NCBI RefSeq assembly: GCF_042477335.2
Contig: NC_091255.1
Span: 49,888,501-49,952,500, forward strand
DNA: 64,000 nt
Direction of reading: 5' to 3'
Origin: Ovis canadensis
Taxonomy: Eukaryota > Chordata > Mammalia > Artiodactyla > Bovidae
Shown here: one piece after another, positions 59,674 through 64,000 of the stretch
Layout: the number at the start of each line of letters is the position of its first letter
Numbering within the stretch: position 1 is the first letter of the stretch
Position numbers and translations under genes: made by a program
Notes under the pieces: model-generated
Seen by the model: only the letters and a program-made list of their open reading frames with translations
Database searches by the model: none
Told to the model about the DNA's origin: nothing

Positions 59674-59681
59674 GGGTGTGG
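59674..59681 (-). promoter_or_regulatory. KRT33A: CCACACCC box of KRT33A
   Basis: CACCC-type box 13 bases upstream of TATA, in the place of the CCAACACCC boxes of KRTAP29-1 and KRTAP17-1. Confidence 0.5.
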
Positions 59682-59760
59682 ATGTGGAAGACAGCCTTTC
59701 TTTTCTTACTCATTTGGTTGTCAAAAGCCCTTCCACTTGGTTTGCTATGTTTCCTCAGAA

Positions 59761-59780
59761 GAGTCCCTCAACTCATAAAA
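59761..59780 (-). promoter_or_regulatory. KRT33A: 20-bp element shared with KRTAP17-1
   Basis: TTTTATGAGTTGAGGGACTC on the coding strand. One base differs from KRTAP17-1 27559-27578, at a similar distance above TATA (about 101-120 bp here, 108-127 bp there). Confidence 0.6.
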
Positions 59781-60087
59781 GACTTTAGTTGGGCTTCTTG
59801 CTAAGTCAGAACTCCTCTTCCACACTGGGCATCAGTGAAATAAGAGCTTCATGGTGTGGCTTCAAAGGGCTGGACTCATGTGGCATGAAAGCACTGACCT
59901 TCATTACTGGGGTGTGGTCAGTCCAGGGACACTATTGCTTCTTCTCTTTCTGGCTTGACAGCCCTGACTCGGTGGCAAGTCTCTGGCTCATCTTTCTGAG
60001 GTGGACAAACATAACCCTTGCCCATATATTGTTTGCTAAGTCAAATTCCAAAGTCATGGTTTTAGAAAGAATAGATTCTTTCTGTGC

Positions 60088-60295
60088 TGTGCTGTGCTTA
60101 GTCACTCAGTTGTGTCCGACTTTGCGACCCCGTGGACTGTAGCCCACCAGGCTCCCCTGGCCATGGGGATTCTCCAGGCAAGAATACTGGAGTGGGTTGC
60201 CATGCCCTCCTCCAGGGGATCTTCCCAACCTAGGAATCAAATCCAGGTCTGCATTGCAGGTGGATTCTTTACCATCTGAGCCACCAGGGAAGATC
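60088..60295 (-). mobile_element. Bov-tA SINE upstream of KRT33A
   Basis: GTGCTTAGTCACTCAGTTGT tail, full body, head CTGAGCCACCAGGGAAG at the right. It lies about 430 bp above the KRT33A TATA box. Confidence 0.9.
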
Positions 60296-60469
60296 CTCTC
60301 GGACCATTAAACTAGTTCCTAGTGGTTTTGTTTCCTAATATGATAGGCATATCAGGAAATATATCCATAATCATGGCAATCAATAAAATAGCAGATGGTC
60401 ACCAGGATCAAAGTTGATACAGGGCACTGTGAGAAACAGAAGACAGGATCAGGGCTGTGGTCAGAAGGA

Positions 60470-60680
60470 GCTCATACTTGTTGAACACCTGTACTGGCCC
60501 AAAGTGGTACTAGACACTCTTCACAATCATGCTGTTATTCACATCTCATCATGACCTTTCAAGGTACCTGATAATATCCCCATTTTACAGATGGGCAAAT
60601 GGAGACATACAGGACAGGGATTAAAATGTTGTGAAGCCAGCATTCCAACACAGATCTCTGTTCTTTCCATCATACCATGC
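60470..60680 (+). mobile_element. MIR SINE
   Basis: TTGTTGAACACCTGTACTGG start and the ATCCCCATTTTACAGATGGG core. Confidence 0.75.
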
Positions 60681-60802
60681 TGCTTAAATAAATGAACTAC
60701 CTCTTTCCCTAAGTTATCTCTGCCTCTTCTCTTAGCTTTCATTTCACTTTTAGCATAACACTGCGTGACTTATATGCTTATCTCTCCATGTATTTCAGTC
60801 CA

Positions 60803-61125
60803 CAAAAGCAGTTGTCATTCAGTTGTGAAGTTGTATCCAACTCTGCAATCTCATGGACTGCAGCATGCCAGGCTCTCCTATCCTCCACTATCTCCCAAAT
60901 TTTGCTCAAATTAATGTCCATTGAGTTGGTGATGCTACTCAACCATCTCATCCTCTGCCACCCCCTTCTCCTGTTGACTTCAATCTTTCCTGGCATCAGA
61001 GTCTTTTCCAATGAGTCAGCTCTTCACATCAGGTGGCCAAAGTATTGGAGCTTCAACTTCAGCATCAGTCTTTCCAATGAAAATTCAGGACTGATTTCCT
61101 TTAGGGTTGACTGACTGATCAATCC
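60803..61125 (-). mobile_element. BovB 3' end
   Basis: Tail-side GTTGTCATTCAGTTGTGAAG through CAGAGTCTTTTCCAATGAGT to TTCAGGACTGATTTCCTTTA. Confidence 0.88.
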
Positions 61126-61154
61126 TAAAGGAACTGATCACTCCTTGGCTCAAT

Positions 61155-61475
61155 GGGGGACTTCCCTAATGGTCTAGTGGTTAAAAATCTGCCTGCCAAT
61201 GCAAGGGACAAGTGTTCAATCCCTGATCTGGGAAGACTTTACCTGCCACACAGCAATTAAGCCCATGCACAACAACTAATGAGCCTGTACTCTCGAGCCT
61301 GTGCTCCGCAAGAGAATCCACTGCAGTGAGAAGCCTGAGCACCTGAGCACCACTATTAGAGAGTAGTACCAGCTCACAGCATCTAAAGAAAGCCTGCCTG
61401 CAGCAACAAAGATCCAGGACAACCAATAAATAAATAATTATTTTACATGTAGCTGAATGGGTTTAAAAAAAAAAA
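61155..61475 (+). mobile_element. CHR-type SINE
   Basis: GGGGGACTTCCCTAATGGTC head, long body like the copy at 49860, AATAAATAAATAATT tail and an A-run. Confidence 0.82.
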
Positions 61476-63312
61476 AACAATCTTGCTGTCTACAAGAGAT
61501 CCACTTCAGATCTAAAGACACACACAGAGGGGATGGGAAAAGGTATTCTGTGCAAATGGAAATTAAAAAAAAGCTGGGGTAGCAATACTTAACATCAGAC
61601 AAAGTAGACTTTTAAATGAAGACTGTAACAAGAGACAAAGGACATTACAAAACAATAAAGAGATGAATCCAACAAGAAGATGTAGTACCTGCTGCCAACT
61701 TAGCAACACCTAAATACATAAAGCAAATATTAACAGACATAAAGAGAGAAATAGACAACAATACAATAATGGTAGGACACTTCAGTACCCCACTTATATA
61801 ATAGATAAATCACCTAAACAAAATATTAATAAGGAAATATTGGTATTGAATGATATGTTAGATTATATAGACTTGATAGATGTATACAGGACATTCCACC
61901 CCAGAACATCAGATTCATATTCTTTTCACATCAACATGGAGCATTTTCCCAAATAGATTATATGTTAGGCAACAAAACCAGTCTCAATAAATTAAAGAAA
62001 ACTAAAATCACATCAAACATCTTTTCTCACCATAATGATATGAGACTACAAATCAGTTATAAGAACACTAAAAAAAAATAGATATGTGGAGTCTAAACAA
62101 CATGCTACTCAACAATCAATGTGTTACTGAGGAAGTAAAAGAGGAAATCAAAAAGTACTCTGTGACAAGTGAAAATGGAAACACAACAATCCAAAATTTA
62201 TGGGACACAGCAAACAGTTCTAAGAGGGTAGTGTATTGCAATATAGACCTACCTCAGGAAATAGGAAAAATCTCAAATAAACAACATAACCTTCTACATA
62301 AAGGGACTAGAAAAAGAATAAAGTCCAGAGTTACTAGAAGGAAGAAAATAATAAAGATCAGAATAAAAATAAGTGGTATAGCAACTAAAAAAAAAAAATA
62401 GAAAAGATTAATGAAATTAAAAGCAGTTTTTTTTTAAAGAAAAAAAAAAGATTGATAAAACTCTAACTAAACACATCAAGGAAAAGGAGAAGGCCCCAAA
62501 AAACCAGAAACAAAAGAGAAGTTACAACTACCGCCACAGAAATACAAATTATCATGAGGTTACTAAAATTAAACACCAGCAAATTAAATGGCCAAGAAGA
62601 AATGGATAAATTTCTAGAAACATAAAACCTCTCAGAATGAAGAAATAGAAAATCTGAACAGACCAATTACAAGTAACAAGGTTGAATCAGAAAAAAGAAA
62701 AAAAAAAAAAAGCCCTCGCAAGAAACAAAAGTCCAGGGCCAGTTGGCTTCACAGGTCAATCCTACCAAACATTTAAAGAAACTTGGTACCTGCTTCTCAA
62801 AATATTATGAAATGCTGAAGAGGAAGGAATGCTTCTCAATTCTTTCTACTAGGCCAGAATTACCCTGATACCAAAATCAGACAAAGGCACTACAAAAAAT
62901 TAAGTTACAGGTAAATATCCTTGATGATCACAGATGTAAAAATTCTTGACAAAATATTAGCAGACCAAATTTAACAATATATTAAAAGGATCCACACCAT
63001 TATTAAGTGGGGTTTATTCCAGGGATGCAGAGATGGTTCAGTATCTCCAGATCAATCAGTATGTTATACCACACTAACCAAAGGAAGAATAAAAAGCATG
63101 TATCATCTCAATAGATGCCGAAATGGCTTTTGACAAAATTCAACATCTATTCATGATACAAACTCTCAATAAAGTGGGCATAGAGGGGAACATGCTTCTA
63201 CAAAATAAAGCCCATATTTGATAAACCCACTGTTAACCTCATACTCAGTGGTGAAAAGCTGAGAACATTTCTTTAAGATCAGAAATAAGACAAGGATGCC
63301 TTTTGTGCCACT

Positions 63313-63393
63313 TTTTTTTTTTACATTTTCTTTTTATTTTATTTTAATTTTAAAATCTTTATTTCTTACATGCGTTCCCAAACATGAACCCCC
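63313..63393 (-). mobile_element. bovine L1 3' tail insertion
   Basis: T-run, then TTTTAAAATCTTTATTTCTT and ACATGCGTTCCCAAACATGA, the reversed end of a bovine L1. Confidence 0.75.
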
Positions 63394-63519
63394 TTCAGCA
63401 TATTATTGGAAGCCTTAGTCATAGCAATTAGATAAGATGAAAAGAAATCCAAATGGGAAAGGAAGAAAGAAAACTTTCATAATTTGTATGTGACTTTATA
63501 CTATATATAGAAAACTGTA

Positions 63520-63745
63520 TGGGCTTCCCAGGTGGTGCTCATGGTAAAGAACCTGCCTGCCAATACAAGAGACATAAGAAAGGGAGTTCAATCCCCGGGT
63601 TGGGAGGATTCCCCTGGAGGAAGAAATGGCAACTCACTCCAATATTCTTGCCTGGAGAATCCCATGGACAGAGGAGCCTGGTGGGCTACAGTCCATGGGG
63701 TAGCAAAGAGTTGCACACAACTGAAGTGACATAGCACACAGCACA
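63520..63745 (+). mobile_element. Bov-tA SINE
   Basis: GGGCTTCCCAGGTGGTGCTC to ACATAGCACACAGCACACAG. Flanks share an AGAAAAC(n)3TAT-type imperfect duplication. Confidence 0.88.
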
Positions 63746-64000
63746 CAGAAAACCCTATAGATGCCACCAAGAAATAGAATAAACGAATACAGTAAAAGTT
63801 GCAAAATACGAATTAACACATATAAATCTGTACATGAAAAATGATCATGTTAACGTCATACTCAGTGGTGAAAAGCTGAGAACATTTCTTCTAAGATCAG
63901 AAATAAGACAAGGATGCCTTTTGTGCCACTTTTATTCAGCATATTATTGGAAGTCTTAATCATAGCAATTAGATAAGACATATACATGAAAAATGATCTA

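Larger units (their letters stand above)
61478..64000 (+). mobile_element. old L1 (ORF2 region), continuing past the window edge
   Basis: Diverged ORF2 sequence (GCTGTCTACAAGAGATCCAC near the start; GATGCCGAAATGGCTTTTGA later) with many stops. Interrupted by an L1 tail (63313-63393), a Bov-tA (63520-63745) and a 136-bp copy of its own upstream segment (63847-63982). Confidence 0.8.

Overview
This is mammalian nuclear DNA from a ruminant, almost certainly a bovid (cattle, sheep or goat group). Bov-tA and BOVA2 SINEs, BovB (RTE) LINEs and bovine-type L1 tails occur throughout. The genes are hair/wool genes in the same order and orientation as the human type I keratin / KRTAP cluster on 17q21. 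All four genes lie on the minus strand. From left to right they are KRTAP29-1 (10901-11887), KRTAP16-1 (18649-20904), KRTAP17-1 (27021-27365) and KRT33A (seven coding exons, 54615-59568). Gene names come from recalled family sequences and synteny; no database search was run.

Layout. 1-10.4 kb has no gene and is dominated by a Tigger1-like DNA transposon (2990-8330) interrupted by three SINEs and several L1 insertions. 10.4-12.0 kb holds intronless KRTAP29-1, with an old L1 starting about 135 bp upstream of its TATA box. 13-18 kb is intergenic, with MIR, BOVA2, Bov-tA and MER5A copies. 18.2-21.1 kb holds intronless KRTAP16-1, whose centre is an 18-copy 60-bp coding minisatellite. 21-27 kb is intergenic, with a 2-kb BovB. 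27.0-27.6 kb holds the small Gly/Cys-rich KRTAP17-1. 28-54 kb is a gene desert of BovB, L1, SINEs and an ERVL-type solo LTR. 54.2-59.8 kb holds KRT33A with canonical type I keratin exon sizes. 60-64 kb is a Bov-tA, MIR, BovB and CHR SINE followed by an old L1 running off the window.

How the genes relate. KRT33A encodes a type I (acidic) hair keratin that pairs with a type II hair keratin to build cortical intermediate filaments. The KRTAPs are cysteine-rich matrix proteins that are disulfide-linked between those filaments. The promoters share architecture: a TATA box 76-92 bp upstream of the ATG, a CACCC-type box just upstream of TATA in three genes, a TAAT-containing element about 72 bp above TATA in the three KRTAPs, and a 20-bp near-identical element containing a HOXC13-like site in KRTAP17-1 and KRT33A. 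I found no undescribed multi-gene system. The most interesting observations are the shared promoter elements, the KRTAP16-1 repeat expansion, and several unusual repair or insertion scars: telomere-repeat insertions, a templated filler, an inverted flank around a BovB, and a 50-nt near-perfect hairpin.
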